A program made the translations under genes and the position numbers. This document shows, piece after piece, positions 1 to 8,789 of a DNA stretch of 10,105 nt. The notes below the pieces were generated by a model. The model did not search any database and was not told the DNA's origin. It worked only from the letters and a program-made list of their open reading frames with translations. Position 1 is the first letter of the stretch; each line of letters starts with the position of its first letter. Source of the DNA: SZUA-87 sp041687805 (GTDB lineage Bacteria; Actinomycetota; Acidimicrobiia; Acidimicrobiales; Aldehydirespiratoraceae); the NCBI GenBank assembly GCA_041687805.1, contig JBDNJK010000097.1, positions 1 to 10,105 of the forward strand, in the 5' to 3' direction.

Positions 1-1
1 A

Positions 2-3000
2 CGGCCCCAAGGCCTCTATGACCCGTCCTACGAACACGACTCCTGTGGCGTCAACTTCGTATGTGACATCCACGGGCGAGCCACCCACGACATCGTCGCC
101 ATGGGAATAGGTGCGCTGTGCAATATGGAGCATCGCGGTGCCAAGGGCGCCGATATCAACACTGGGGACGGGGCCGGAATCCTCCTACAAATTCCCGACA
201 TGTTTCTTCGAGACGTGGTGCCCTTCGATCTTCCCCCCGCCGGTGAATTCGCAACGGGGATCGCATTTCTTCCCCAGTCACCAGATGCCGCCATGAGTGC
301 CGCCGAGAAAGTCGAGGCGATCGTTCATGATGAGGGGCTCGTGGTGCTCGGCTGGCGTGACGTGCCGATCGACGAGTCGGTGCTCGGATCCGGGTCTTTG
401 ATGACGATGCCGATCTTCAAGCAGATTTTTGTGGCTGGGGACGGGCTGAGAGATATCGCGCTCGACCGGCGGCTCTACATCGCTCGTAAGCGAATCGCCC
501 ATGAGATCATCTTGCACGACGAAACCAGACCGGAATCGCGCTCAATGGGCGGTGCATCCAGCGCTCATGAGGGTGTGTATTTTCCGTCGCTGGGCTCACG
601 CACAATCGTCTACAAGGGGATGCTCACCACCCCGCAGCTTTCGGCGTTTTATCCAGACTTGTTGGATGCTCGCGTGAAGAGCGCTCTCGCTCTGGTCCAT
701 TCGCGTTTTTCCACCAACACCTTTCCTTCATGGCCGCTGGCCCACCCCTACCGGATGGTGGCCCACAACGGTGAGATCAACACCATCAATGGCAACCGAA
801 ATTGGATGCGAGCACGGGAATCTCTGCTGGCTTCATCTCATCTTCCGGGGCTCGAACGAGCGTTTCCCATCTGCACTCCCGGCGCCAGCGACACGGCAGG
901 ATTCGACGAGGCTCTTGAAATGCTCGTGTTGGGTGGCTATCCGATCGAGGAAGCCGTCATGATGATGATACCGGAGCCCTGGGAGCACCATGAGCTGATG
1001 GCACCGAGCCATCGCGCGTTCTATCGCTACAACGCCACCCGGATGGAGCCCTGGGACGGCCCGGCCTCGATTGCCTTCACAGATGGCCGCGTGATCGGCG
1101 CTGTGCTCGATCGCAACGGACTCCGACCCTCTCGCTATTGGGTTACCAACGATGGATTGGTGGTGATGGCGAGTGAGGTCGGCGTGATCGACATCGACCA
1201 AGCGAGCATTGTCGAGAAGGGTCGGCTACAGCCGGGCAGAATGTTTCTGATCGACACTGTCGAGGGGCGTATCGTCCGCAACGACGAGATCAAAGATCGT
1301 CTGGCGTCGGCTCGCCCGTACCAAGACTGGCTCGACCAGAACCTTGTCGACATCAACAGTCTCCCTTCGCCTCAACAGCCGGCTCGCTCCGAGGCCAACC
1401 TTGTTCAGGAGCAGCAAGTCTTTGGATGCACCATCGAAGAAAAGAAGCTGATTCTGACCCCTATGGCACGAGACGCTCACGAGGCGTTGGGCTCGATGGG
1501 AACCGACACACCAATAGCTGTGTTGTCGCAGCGACCACGGCTTCTCAGCGACTACTTCCAGCAGTTGTTCGCCCAGGTGACAAACCCACCCCTCGATGCG
1601 ATTCGTGAAGAGCTGGTCACATCCCTGTTCGCCAGAATCGGCCCAGAGGGGAATCTGTTTGACTCGTCCGCGGAGTCGTGCCGCACGATCCACCTTGACA
1701 CTCCGGTCATAACCAACGATCAGCTCGCTCGTCTCACGGAATTGAACGGTGGCGATGGCCCAGATGGTTTTCGGTCGGCTGTAGTACCGATTCTGTTCGA
1801 CGTAGAGGGCGGCGGCGATGCGTTGTCGGCTGCACTTGACCAGGTTCGCCAGACGGTGTCGAGAGAGATCGCCGATGGGGCGAACGTGATCATCTTGTCC
1901 GATCGAGGATTCGACGACACGCTCGCACCCATTCCATCGCTGTTGGCACTGTCGGCAGTTCACCATCATCTCGTCCGGGAGAAAACTCGTACGAGCGCCG
2001 GTTTGGTCGTCGAAGCCGGCGACGCCCGCGAGTGTCATCAGTTCTGCTTGTTGCTGGGCTTCGGGGCCAACGCCATCAACCCCTACCTCGCAGTCTCAAC
2101 GGTGGAGGAAATGGTTCGATCCGGCGAGCACGGGCACGACCCATCATTGGGCGCTGAGGGGGCGGTCGACAGATATATGACGGCCGCCTGTAGCGGAATC
2201 TTGAAGGTCATGTCCAAGATGGGAATCTCTACGGTTGCCTCCTACACAGGCGCTCAGATATTCGAAGCAATCGGAATCTCACATGAAGTAATCGATGAGT
2301 ACTTCACCGGCACCGCCAGCCGGCTCGGCGGTATCGGGCTCGACGTGATTGCCGAGGAGGTGGCGATTCGTCACCGGGCAGCCCACCCCGACAACCCGAG
2401 CGAACGGGCCCATCGCACACTTGATGTCGGCGGTCAATATCAGTGGCGAAGAGAGGGCGAGCACCACCTTTTCAACCCCGACACGGTCTTCAAACTCCAA
2501 CATGCAACGAGCACGGGCCGATACGACATTTTCAAGGAATACACCGACAAGGTCAATGATCAATCGTCCCGGCTCGGCACATTGCGTGGCCTATTTCGAT
2601 TCCGCACCGATGATCGGCCGCCCGTCCCTCTTGAGGAGGTTGAGTCAGTCGAGTCGATCGTCAAGCGGTTCTCGACCGGGGCGATGAGCTACGGCTCGAT
2701 CTCCCAGGAGGCCCATCAGACCTTGGCAATTGCCATGAACCGGCTCTCAGCCAAATCCAACACAGGTGAAGGCGGAGAGGACTCTGAGCGCTTTACCGCA
2801 GACGACAACGGCGACCTACGTCGTAGCGCCATCAAACAAACCGCTTCGGGACGATTCGGCGTCACCAGTGAGTACCTGGTCAACGCCGACGACATCCAGA
2901 TCAAAATGGCACAAGGCGCCAAGCCGGGCGAGGGCGGCCATCTTCCGGGCCACAAGGTTTACCCGTGGATCGCCGCCACCAGGCACTCCACCCCCGGTGT

Positions 3001-4585
3001 CGGCTTGATTTCGCCGCCACCACATCACGACATCTATTCGATCGAGGATCTCGCCCAGCTCATTCACGACCTGAAGAACGCCAATCCACTGGCAAGAATC
3101 CAAGTCAAACTAGTGGCCGAGGTCGGGGTGGGCACCGTTGCCGCCGGCGTTGCGAAGGCCCATGCCGACGTCGTGCTGATCTCTGGTCATGATGGCGGTA
3201 CCGGTGCCGCTCCTCTCACGTCCATCAAGCACGCTGGTGGACCGTGGGAGCTTGGTCTGGCGGAGGCCCAACAGACCCTCCTGCTCAACGACCTGAGAGA
3301 TCGCATCATCGTCCAGGTCGACGGCCAGTTGAAGACTGGTCGCGACGTGGTTATCGCGGCGCTTTTGGGTGCCGAGGAGTTTGGGTTTGCGAGTGCCCCT
3401 CTGGTTGTCATGGGCTGTGTGATGATGAGGGTCTGTCATCTCGACACTTGCCCTGTTGGCATCGCCACTCAAAATCCCGAGTTACGGAAGAAGTTCGACG
3501 GAAATCCTGAGTTTGTAATCAACTTCTTTCAGTTCATCGCTCAGGAGGTTCGTGAGTTACTTGCTCAACTCGGTTTCCGTCGACTCGACGAGGCAATCGG
3601 CCGTGTTGAGAGCCTCGACATTGCTGATGCCGTCGACGAGTGGAAGGTATCTGGTCTTGACCTCACCCCAATTCTCCACCTTCCGGAAATCGCCCGCGAA
3701 GCTCGCCGTCACCAATTCCGCGAACAGGATCATGGGTTGGAGGTAGCCCTCGACCAGACACTCATTCAATTGGCCCAAGGAGCACTTGGTGAAGGGCGCC
3801 CTGTCACTATCGATGTGCCTATTCGCAACGTGAATCGCACCGTTGGCACCCTTCTCGGGTATGAGATCACGTCCCGGTACGGAGGCGAGGGCCTTCCCAA
3901 CGACACGATCGTTGTGAACCTGACCGGCTCGGCCGGCAACAGCCTTGGTGCGTTCGTGCCCAAGGGGCTCACTCTCCGACTCGAAGGCGATGCCAATGAC
4001 TACGTCGGAAAGGGTCTGTCAGGGGGTCGAATCGTCGTACGACCGCCGGCCGCCGCGAGGTTCCGGGCCGAAGACAATGTGATAGCCGGCAACGTCCTTC
4101 TCTACGGAGCCACATCCGGCGAGGCCTACTTCAGAGGTGCCGTTGGAGAGCGATTCTGTGTTCGAAATTCCGGAGCTATTGCGGTAGTTGAAGCGATCGG
4201 CGACCACGGATGTGAGTACATGACGGGCGGGCGTGCTGTCATCTTGGGTCCTACTGGAAGGAATTTCGCGGCGGGCATGTCGGGCGGGATCGCCTTCGTC
4301 CACGACCCCAATGGCAATCTGCCGGCCCGGGTCAACCGCGAGATGGTCGAGCTCGTCGACCCCACCGAAGATGATGTCGCTTGGTTGCTTGATCGAATCG
4401 AGAGGCATCTCCACGAGACCTCCAGCGAGGTCGCAGCTCGCATCCTCTCGAACTGGGAAACCACGTCACGGGAGTTCGTCAAGGTCATGCCCACCGACTA
4501 TCGGCGAGTCATGGAGGCAGCCGAGGCTGCCAGAGCCTCCGGGCGTGACGAAACAGACGCAATCATGGCCGCGGCTCGAGGCTGA
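2..4585 (+). CDS. gltB: Glutamate synthase (GOGAT) large/alpha subunit, 5' end missing
   Basis: Large subunit of NADPH-dependent glutamate synthase, a cytoplasmic enzyme. It takes ammonia from glutamine, channels it to a second site and uses it to aminate 2-oxoglutarate reductively. The reading frame is open from the window's first bases, and 1,527 residues are visible. The family is usually about 1,500 residues, so probably only about 10 are lost. Numbering from the first visible codon, Cys15 in HDSCGVNF is the expected N-terminal nucleophile of the class II glutaminase domain (about 15-410). NGEINTINGNRNW near 256 belongs to the same domain. The central domain runs from about 500 to 780. 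The FMN-binding synthase domain (about 860-1230) contains GSISQEAH, KPGEGGHLPGHKV and SGHDGGTGAAP. Cys1139, Cys1145 and Cys1150 (C-x5-C-x4-C) are the 3Fe-4S ligands. A glycine-rich GXGXG domain closes the protein (about 1280-1470). No frameshift or missing key residue is seen. gltD follows 10 bases later. Confidence 0.97.
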   Translation, partial: RPQGLYDPSYEHDSCGVNFVCDIHGRATHDIVAMGIGALCNMEHRGAKGADINTGDGAGILLQIPDMFLRDVVPFDLPPAGEFATGIAFLPQSPDAAMSAAEKVEAIVHDEGLVVLGWRDVPIDESVLGSGSLMTMPIFKQIFVAGDGLRDIALDRRLYIARKRIAHEIILHDETRPESRSMGGASSAHEGVYFPSLGSRTIVYKGMLTTPQLSAFYPDLLDARVKSALALVHSRFSTNTFPSWPLAHPYRMVAHNGEINTINGNRNWMRARESLLASSHLPGLERAFPICTPGASDTAGFDEALEMLVLGGYPIEEAVMMMIPEPWEHHELMAPSHRAFYRYNATRMEPWDGPASIAFTDGRVIGAVLDRNGLRPSRYWVTNDGLVVMASEVGVIDIDQASIVEKGRLQPGRMFLIDTVEGRIVRNDEIKDRLASARPYQDWLDQNLVDINSLPSPQQPARSEANLVQEQQVFGCTIEEKKLILTPMARDAHEALGSMGTDTPIAVLSQRPRLLSDYFQQLFAQVTNPPLDAIREELVTSLFARIGPEGNLFDSSAESCRTIHLDTPVITNDQLARLTELNGGDGPDGFRSAVVPILFDVEGGGDALSAALDQVRQTVSREIADGANVIILSDRGFDDTLAPIPSLLALSAVHHHLVREKTRTSAGLVVEAGDARECHQFCLLLGFGANAINPYLAVSTVEEMVRSGEHGHDPSLGAEGAVDRYMTAACSGILKVMSKMGISTVASYTGAQIFEAIGISHEVIDEYFTGTASRLGGIGLDVIAEEVAIRHRAAHPDNPSERAHRTLDVGGQYQWRREGEHHLFNPDTVFKLQHATSTGRYDIFKEYTDKVNDQSSRLGTLRGLFRFRTDDRPPVPLEEVESVESIVKRFSTGAMSYGSISQEAHQTLAIAMNRLSAKSNTGEGGEDSERFTADDNGDLRRSAIKQTASGRFGVTSEYLVNADDIQIKMAQGAKPGEGGHLPGHKVYPWIAATRHSTPGVGLISPPPHHDIYSIEDLAQLIHDLKNANPLARIQVKLVAEVGVGTVAAGVAKAHADVVLISGHDGGTGAAPLTSIKHAGGPWELGLAEAQQTLLLNDLRDRIIVQVDGQLKTGRDVVIAALLGAEEFGFASAPLVVMGCVMMRVCHLDTCPVGIATQNPELRKKFDGNPEFVINFFQFIAQEVRELLAQLGFRRLDEAIGRVESLDIADAVDEWKVSGLDLTPILHLPEIAREARRHQFREQDHGLEVALDQTLIQLAQGALGEGRPVTIDVPIRNVNRTVGTLLGYEITSRYGGEGLPNDTIVVNLTGSAGNSLGAFVPKGLTLRLEGDANDYVGKGLSGGRIVVRPPAAARFRAEDNVIAGNVLLYGATSGEAYFRGAVGERFCVRNSGAIAVVEAIGDHGCEYMTGGRAVILGPTGRNFAAGMSGGIAFVHDPNGNLPARVNREMVELVDPTEDDVAWLLDRIERHLHETSSEVAARILSNWETTSREFVKVMPTDYRRVMEAAEAARASGRDETDAIMAAARG

Positions 4586-4590
4586 AGGAG
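4585..4590 (+). promoter_or_regulatory. Ribosome binding site of gltD
   Basis: AAGGAG lies five bases before the ATG at 4596, and its first base is the last base of the gltB stop codon. This placement fixes the gltD start at 4596 although the frame is open back to 4233. It also suggests that ribosomes finishing gltB can restart on gltD. Confidence 0.8.
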
Positions 4591-4595
4591 CACTC

Positions 4596-6059
4596 ATGAC
4601 AGATCCAAGAGGATTTATCAACCACGATCGTTTGCTCCCACAGAGACGTCCGGTGGAGCTCCGGCTACGCGACTGGCAAGAGGTGTATGAGCCTTTCGCC
4701 GACAATTCGCTGATCACACAAGCCAGCCGTTGTATGGACTGTGGGATTCCGTTTTGCACCAACGGATGTCCGTTGGGAAACATGATCCCCGACTGGAACG
4801 ATCTCGTTTATCGCGGTCGGTGGCAGGAGGCGGTCGACCGGCTTCACGCAACCAACAACTTCCCCGAATTCACTGGGCGTCTTTGCCCTGCCCCGTGCGA
4901 GGGATCATGTGTGCTGGGAATCCATGAACCAGCCGTCACCATCAAGCAGGTCGAAGTTGCAATCGTCAACAAGGGATGGGACGACGGATTCATAACCCCA
5001 CACGTGGCCCAACACCCTTCGGGACGAAGCGTCGCGGTTGTTGGTTCCGGTCCGTCCGGTCTTGCTGCGGCCCAGCAACTCACTCGCGCCGGCCATCGAG
5101 TTGTCGTGTATGAGCGTGCCGATCGAATCGGTGGGCTACTCCGATACGGAATTCCAGAATTCAAAATGGAGAAGCGTCACCTCGACCGACGGATCGAACA
5201 GCTGCGAGCCGAAGGCACAGAGTTCATGGTCAACACGGCCATAGGCATCGATGTGTCCGCCGCCGCATTGCGAGACGATTTCGATGCTGTGGTGCTCGCC
5301 TGTGGCTCCACCCAACCCCGGGATCTGCCAATACCCGGGCGCGAGATGCGCGGCGTACACCAGGCAATGGAATACCTGCCGCTCTCCAACCACGTTCAGC
5401 AGGGCGACACCGACAAATCGGCCATCGACGCAAGTGGCCTTGACGTCGTGATTATCGGTGGTGGCGATACGGGTGCCGACTGCCTCGGCACAGCGCTTCG
5501 CCAAGGCGCCAGATCCGTGCACCAGTTCGAGATCATGCCCCCGCCTCCGGATGTCCGACCAGCTTCCAACCCTTGGCCGACATGGCCGATGATTCTTCGC
5601 GTGAGTCCGGCCCATGAAGAGGGCGGCACGCGCGAGTTCTCCATCAACACGATTCGATTCGTTGGTGATGAAGATGGGCAACTGACAGGGCTCGACACCA
5701 TGAGAGTCGAGTCAACCGTACGGGACGCCAGGATGGTATTTGAGCCTGTGGATGGCTCAGAAGAGCGCTTCGATGCCCAACTTGTGTTGTTGGCAATGGG
5801 TTTCACCGGCCCTGAGAACGGCCCTCTGCTTCAACAGTTCGGCGTGGAGATGACGGAGCGTGGTCTGGTGCAACGCAACGAAGACTGGGCAACCACGGTT
5901 GATGACGTCTTTGTATGCGGAGACATGGGTCGTGGGCAGAGCCTCATCGTCTGGGCAATCGCCGAGGGTCGATCAGCGGCCGCTGCGGTCGACCGACACC
6001 TGATGGGAGCCACCACATTGCCCAATCCAATAACGCCCACGACCGTCCCGATTCGCTGA
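4596..6059 (+). CDS. gltD: Glutamate synthase (GOGAT) small/beta subunit
   Basis: Small subunit of NADPH-dependent glutamate synthase, 487 residues, a normal length for the family. It oxidises NADPH on FAD and passes electrons through iron-sulfur clusters to the FMN and 3Fe-4S centres of GltB. The N-terminal cluster domain shows Cys46, Cys49, Cys54 and Cys58 (CMDCGIPFCTNGCPLG), then Cys97, Cys101 and Cys105 (CPAPCEGSC). The FAD dinucleotide fold has VVGSGPSG at 148-155. The NADPH fold has GGGDTG at 288-293. The C-terminal FAD contact is CGDMGRGQSL at 441-450. The start was chosen for its strong ribosome binding site and because family members begin close to this point. The 121 upstream in-frame codons lie over gltB and have no GltD character. 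Related members of this oxidoreductase family exist as subunits of other enzymes, but position behind gltB settles the assignment. Confidence 0.97.
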   Translation: MTDPRGFINHDRLLPQRRPVELRLRDWQEVYEPFADNSLITQASRCMDCGIPFCTNGCPLGNMIPDWNDLVYRGRWQEAVDRLHATNNFPEFTGRLCPAPCEGSCVLGIHEPAVTIKQVEVAIVNKGWDDGFITPHVAQHPSGRSVAVVGSGPSGLAAAQQLTRAGHRVVVYERADRIGGLLRYGIPEFKMEKRHLDRRIEQLRAEGTEFMVNTAIGIDVSAAALRDDFDAVVLACGSTQPRDLPIPGREMRGVHQAMEYLPLSNHVQQGDTDKSAIDASGLDVVIIGGGDTGADCLGTALRQGARSVHQFEIMPPPPDVRPASNPWPTWPMILRVSPAHEEGGTREFSINTIRFVGDEDGQLTGLDTMRVESTVRDARMVFEPVDGSEERFDAQLVLLAMGFTGPENGPLLQQFGVEMTERGLVQRNEDWATTVDDVFVCGDMGRGQSLIVWAIAEGRSAAAAVDRHLMGATTLPNPITPTTVPIR

Positions 6060-6064
6060 TAAAC

Positions 6065-6083
6065 GGCGGCTCGACCGCTATTT
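6065..6083 (+). terminator. Weak candidate terminator after gltD
   Basis: Six bases after the gltD stop, GCGG (6066-6069) can pair with CCGC (6075-6078) around a five-base loop, with a possible G-T pair outside it. TATTT follows. The stem is only four to five pairs and the T-run is broken, so this may be partial termination or chance. I found no better terminator in the gap, which leaves read-through into cvnA possible. Confidence 0.25.
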
Positions 6084-6091
6084 CAATTTGC

Positions 6092-6165
6092 GATCAGTCT
6101 AAAGTTTTCGCTCCACAGGCCGACCTGATCTAGGGCGCACGACATTCGTTGTGGTGATCGATCAG
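6092..6165. promoter_or_regulatory. Repeated GATCAG/CTGATC sites and palindrome upstream of cvnA
   Basis: The 119-base gap between gltD and cvnA holds GATCAG at 6092-6097, its complement CTGATC at 6125-6130, and the palindrome TGATCGATCA at 6155-6164 followed by G. The last base touches the cvnA ribosome binding site (GAGGG, 6165-6169, nine bases before the ATG). The sites could be an operator. They could also act in RNA, because the central CTGATC can pair with either flanking GATCAG. No convincing -35/-10 pair was found in the gap. The function is inferred; only the repeats are seen. Confidence 0.3.
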
Positions 6166-6178
6166 AGGGTCTGTCTGA

Positions 6179-8359
6179 ATGCTTAATCGGATTCGGGTAC
6201 GTGGAAAATTGTTCCTGCTACTGGCTGCGCCATTGCTGGCGGTTCTCCTTTTCGCATACATCGGCATCATCAACCGTCTTGACACCTCATCTGGGCAGAC
6301 CGGAGAGGAGTCGCTCGCCCTGTTTGCAGACTCCGGCTCGGATCTACGCCAAGCTGTATCGCACGAACGACTCCTAGCCATGATGATTGGCGCCGGGTCC
6401 GACCAAGACATATCCGGCGCGGCCGAATCGACGCACGACACCATCCTGCGTTGGCTCGACAGTTCGCAGAAAGCGGTGTCATACATCGAATCCGCGACGA
6501 CCATCGATGACATCGACGCTCTGACGGTGAAGTTGCGGGAGCGTGTCTCGAATGCTGACACCGGCAATCGTTCCACGACATCGACGGTCGCGGAGCTCTC
6601 GATTCTGAGTAGATCGATAGAGGGCATTAACGATGGCCTGGTCGATGAAGCCACCGACCTCAACCTATTCAAGGCTCTCTCCCTGCAGGGCTTTGCCGGA
6701 GAGATGCACAACGCTGCCACCGAAATCGCGGTTGTCGGTGCCACCTCGATTCGGTCCGGTGAAATTTCAGATGTAGCCATCGGGCAGCTCAACAATGCCG
6801 ATGCAAGACTCGCGGAAGCCTCATCCGAATTCCAAGCCAAGGCCGACGACACCTACGTGTCGATGCTGGCCGATCTCAGAAACGAATCTCTTCTCCCACG
6901 GGTGTCCAACGGCGGGAACTCCGCCCTGACGGATCTGGAACCTCTGCTGGCAGCGGCCGACCCCGCCAGCACAATTTCGTGGCTGCAACTCGGGCTCGAT
7001 CGAATCGACGGAATCCATGGCCTGAGCGAACATCTGCTCGGTGATGCATCCCTCGCTGCGGGCAATAGCGCCTCGGCAGCTCAGCAGAGCGCCAACAGAT
7101 TCATGGTCTTGGCCATGTCTGTAGCTCTTGTTGCGTTGTTGATGGCCATTTTGATCGGCAGGTCGATAAGCCGTCCGCTGGTTCGGCTCAGCCGCAGTGC
7201 CACACAGTTGTCCAAGGAGGAGCTGCCTGCACTGGTCGAGTCGATGCGAACAGGAGGACGCACCGCACCGCCGAGAATCGAGCCGTTGGAGCTGAAGGGC
7301 CGAGACGAGGTGGCCGACCTGGCCAATGCGATCTCGGAGATACAGCGCGTGACTCTCGACGTCGCCGAGGAACAGACCGACCTTTTGCACCGCGGTATCT
7401 CCGCAATGTTTGTGAACCTGGCCAGGCGCAATCAGAGCCTTCTCGATCACCAGATCGATTTCATCGACGGAATGGAAGCTCACGAGGAGGATCCCGACCA
7501 GCTCGAGAATCTGTTCCGACTTGATCATCTCGCAACTCGAATGCGTCGCAATGCCGACTCGCTGCTGGTTCTCGCAGGATCGGAGCCGTCGCGGCGCCGT
7601 GGAGAACCTGTGACCATCGAGTCCGTCACAAGAGTGGCTGTGAGCGAAATCGAGGACTATCAGCGCGTCGACCTCTGTTCGATGGAGGACTGTCTCATTG
7701 CATCCTCAGCGGCGGTCGACCTGGCACACATGGCCTCTGAGCTCATGGAAAATGCCACCCAGTTCTCGCCGCCTGACTCGCACATCGATGTGGTGGGCCG
7801 TCGAACTCCCGACGGCGCATACCAGATCACCGTCGCTGACCACGGAATCGGAATGGGCGCCGACAAGATCATCCGCTCCAACGAGCTTCTCGCGAAGCCA
7901 CCGGCAATGGGCCTCGATATGGGTCGATCGCTCGGCTTCACTGTTGTTGCTCGGATCGCTTCCAGGCTCGGCGCCACCGTTCGTCTCGCCCCCACCCCAG
8001 GAGGCGGCCTCACTGCGGTCGTATCGCTGCCGGGCACACTCGTAGTCGCTCAAAGCGATGACGCGGAGCAGCCCGATGAGCCGATTCCCGCCGCGAGAGC
8101 AACCGCGGCACCAGCTCGGGAATCTGATGCCGTCGAGGCGGCCGAGCCCGAAGCTCAGAGATCGCTTACGAGCGTGGGCCTGGTGAGGCGAACCCCGGGA
8201 AGCAGCGCCGCCACCATGGCGCCGGCATCCCGCGATGACCGGGCCATCGCCAACGAACGTTCGCCAGACCAGGTACGAGAGACGCTGTCCCGCTACCGCG
8301 GGGGACTCCAACGAGGCCGCCAACACGGTGATGTCGACGACACGAGCAAGACAGATTGA
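6179..8359 (+). CDS. cvnA: Conservon sensor CvnA, nitrate/nitrite-sensing-type histidine-kinase-like membrane protein
   Basis: First gene of the conservon, 726 residues. A membrane helix at about 10-30 and a second at about 307-328 enclose a mostly helical extracytoplasmic region of about 275 residues. By position and helical pattern this fits the NIT (nitrate- and nitrite-sensing) type domain of CvnA proteins, though the ligand cannot be read from sequence. A HAMP-like linker follows (about 328-400). FVNLARRNQSLLDHQ and RLDHLATRMRRNADSLLVLAG (about 411-467) form the dimerisation region, with His450 in the position of an H-box. The ATPase domain shows ELMENATQFSPP (N box, 521-532), DHGIGM (554-559) and LGFTVVARIASRLGA (585-599). 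An Ala/Pro/Glu-rich linker leads to a conserved-looking tail, SPDQVRETLSRYRGGL (695-710). No response regulator lies nearby, as is usual for conservons. In the family, CvnA is thought to work with CvnB-D as a membrane receptor. Whether it phosphorylates itself is uncertain. Confidence 0.92.
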   Translation: MLNRIRVRGKLFLLLAAPLLAVLLFAYIGIINRLDTSSGQTGEESLALFADSGSDLRQAVSHERLLAMMIGAGSDQDISGAAESTHDTILRWLDSSQKAVSYIESATTIDDIDALTVKLRERVSNADTGNRSTTSTVAELSILSRSIEGINDGLVDEATDLNLFKALSLQGFAGEMHNAATEIAVVGATSIRSGEISDVAIGQLNNADARLAEASSEFQAKADDTYVSMLADLRNESLLPRVSNGGNSALTDLEPLLAAADPASTISWLQLGLDRIDGIHGLSEHLLGDASLAAGNSASAAQQSANRFMVLAMSVALVALLMAILIGRSISRPLVRLSRSATQLSKEELPALVESMRTGGRTAPPRIEPLELKGRDEVADLANAISEIQRVTLDVAEEQTDLLHRGISAMFVNLARRNQSLLDHQIDFIDGMEAHEEDPDQLENLFRLDHLATRMRRNADSLLVLAGSEPSRRRGEPVTIESVTRVAVSEIEDYQRVDLCSMEDCLIASSAAVDLAHMASELMENATQFSPPDSHIDVVGRRTPDGAYQITVADHGIGMGADKIIRSNELLAKPPAMGLDMGRSLGFTVVARIASRLGATVRLAPTPGGGLTAVVSLPGTLVVAQSDDAEQPDEPIPAARATAAPARESDAVEAAEPEAQRSLTSVGLVRRTPGSSAATMAPASRDDRAIANERSPDQVRETLSRYRGGLQRGRQHGDVDDTSKTD

Positions 8360-8362
8360 GGA
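8358..8362 (+). promoter_or_regulatory. Ribosome binding site of cvnB
   Basis: GAGGA overlaps the cvnA stop codon and lies four bases before the ATG at 8367. It favours this start over the second ATG at 8376, and over the in-frame upstream codons from 8235 that lie over cvnA. Confidence 0.6.
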
Positions 8363-8366
8363 CGCG

Positions 8367-8789
8367 ATGAATCCAATGAGCGATGCAGCAACGAACGTGA
8401 ACTGGCTTGTGACCAGCTTTGTCGACCACGTCCCCGGAGTGACACAAGCGGTGGTCCTCTCATCCGACGGATTGCCGTTGGCAACATCGATGGGGTTCGA
8501 CCGCGATGCGGCTGACCGATTCGCAGCTGTGGCTTCTGGCTTGATTGGGCTGGCCTATGGCGCGGCGGGACGGTTTGGCGGTGGTCGTGTGAACGAAGTG
8601 ATCGTTGAGATGGAGAACGCTTTTCTATTCGTTACTGGAGTCAGTGACGGGTCGGCGCTAGCCGTGGTCGCGGATGCCTCCTGCGACGTGGGACTTGTGG
8701 GTTATGAAATGGCGGTGCTGGTCGAAAAGGCGGGCCCGATCCTCACACCCGCATTGAGGGCGGAGCTTCAGGGGTCACTGCCACGATGA
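8367..8789 (+). CDS. cvnB: Conservon roadblock/LC7-domain protein CvnB
   Basis: A 140-residue soluble protein made of a single roadblock/LC7 domain (about 11-125). The family pattern is very clear: NWLVTSFVDHVPGV (12-25), VVLSSDGLPLA (29-39), AAVASGLIGLAYGA (53-66), VIVEMENAFLFV (78-89) and CDVGLVGYEMAVLV (106-119). It ends in the typical tail LTPALRAELQGS. Roadblock proteins dimerise and often bind small Ras-like GTPases as regulators, as MglB does for MglA. Here the expected partner is CvnD, encoded two genes downstream, and CvnA may be the membrane anchor of the complex. The start lies 7 bases after cvnA. The stop overlaps the cvnC start in ATGA, so translation is probably coupled. The ATG at 8376 is an alternative start that would shorten the protein by three residues. 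Confidence 0.94.
   Translation: MNPMSDAATNVNWLVTSFVDHVPGVTQAVVLSSDGLPLATSMGFDRDAADRFAAVASGLIGLAYGAAGRFGGGRVNEVIVEMENAFLFVTGVSDGSALAVVADASCDVGLVGYEMAVLVEKAGPILTPALRAELQGSLPR

Noticed and set aside
1226..2038. Open frame of 270 codons on the - strand inside gltB
   Set aside because: It lies opposite highly conserved gltB sequence, has no recognisable domain and is composed like a shadow of the codon bias on the other strand.
4233..4595. N-terminal extension of gltD by 121 codons
   Set aside because: It overlaps gltB in another frame and has no GltD similarity; a strong ribosome binding site supports the ATG at 4596.
6087..6115. Possible sigma-70-type promoter elements (TTGCGA, TAAAGT) before cvnA
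   Set aside because: The two hexamers are not at a workable spacing and each matches its consensus poorly, so I do not call a promoter.
6821..7528. Open frame of 235 codons on the - strand inside cvnA, and similar ones at 6130-6852 and 7706-8326
   Set aside because: All are antisense to a clear conservon gene, with biased low-complexity translations and no domain signs.
8235..8366. N-terminal extension of cvnB by 44 codons
   Set aside because: It overlaps the end of cvnA, whereas the roadblock family start and a ribosome binding site agree with 8367.
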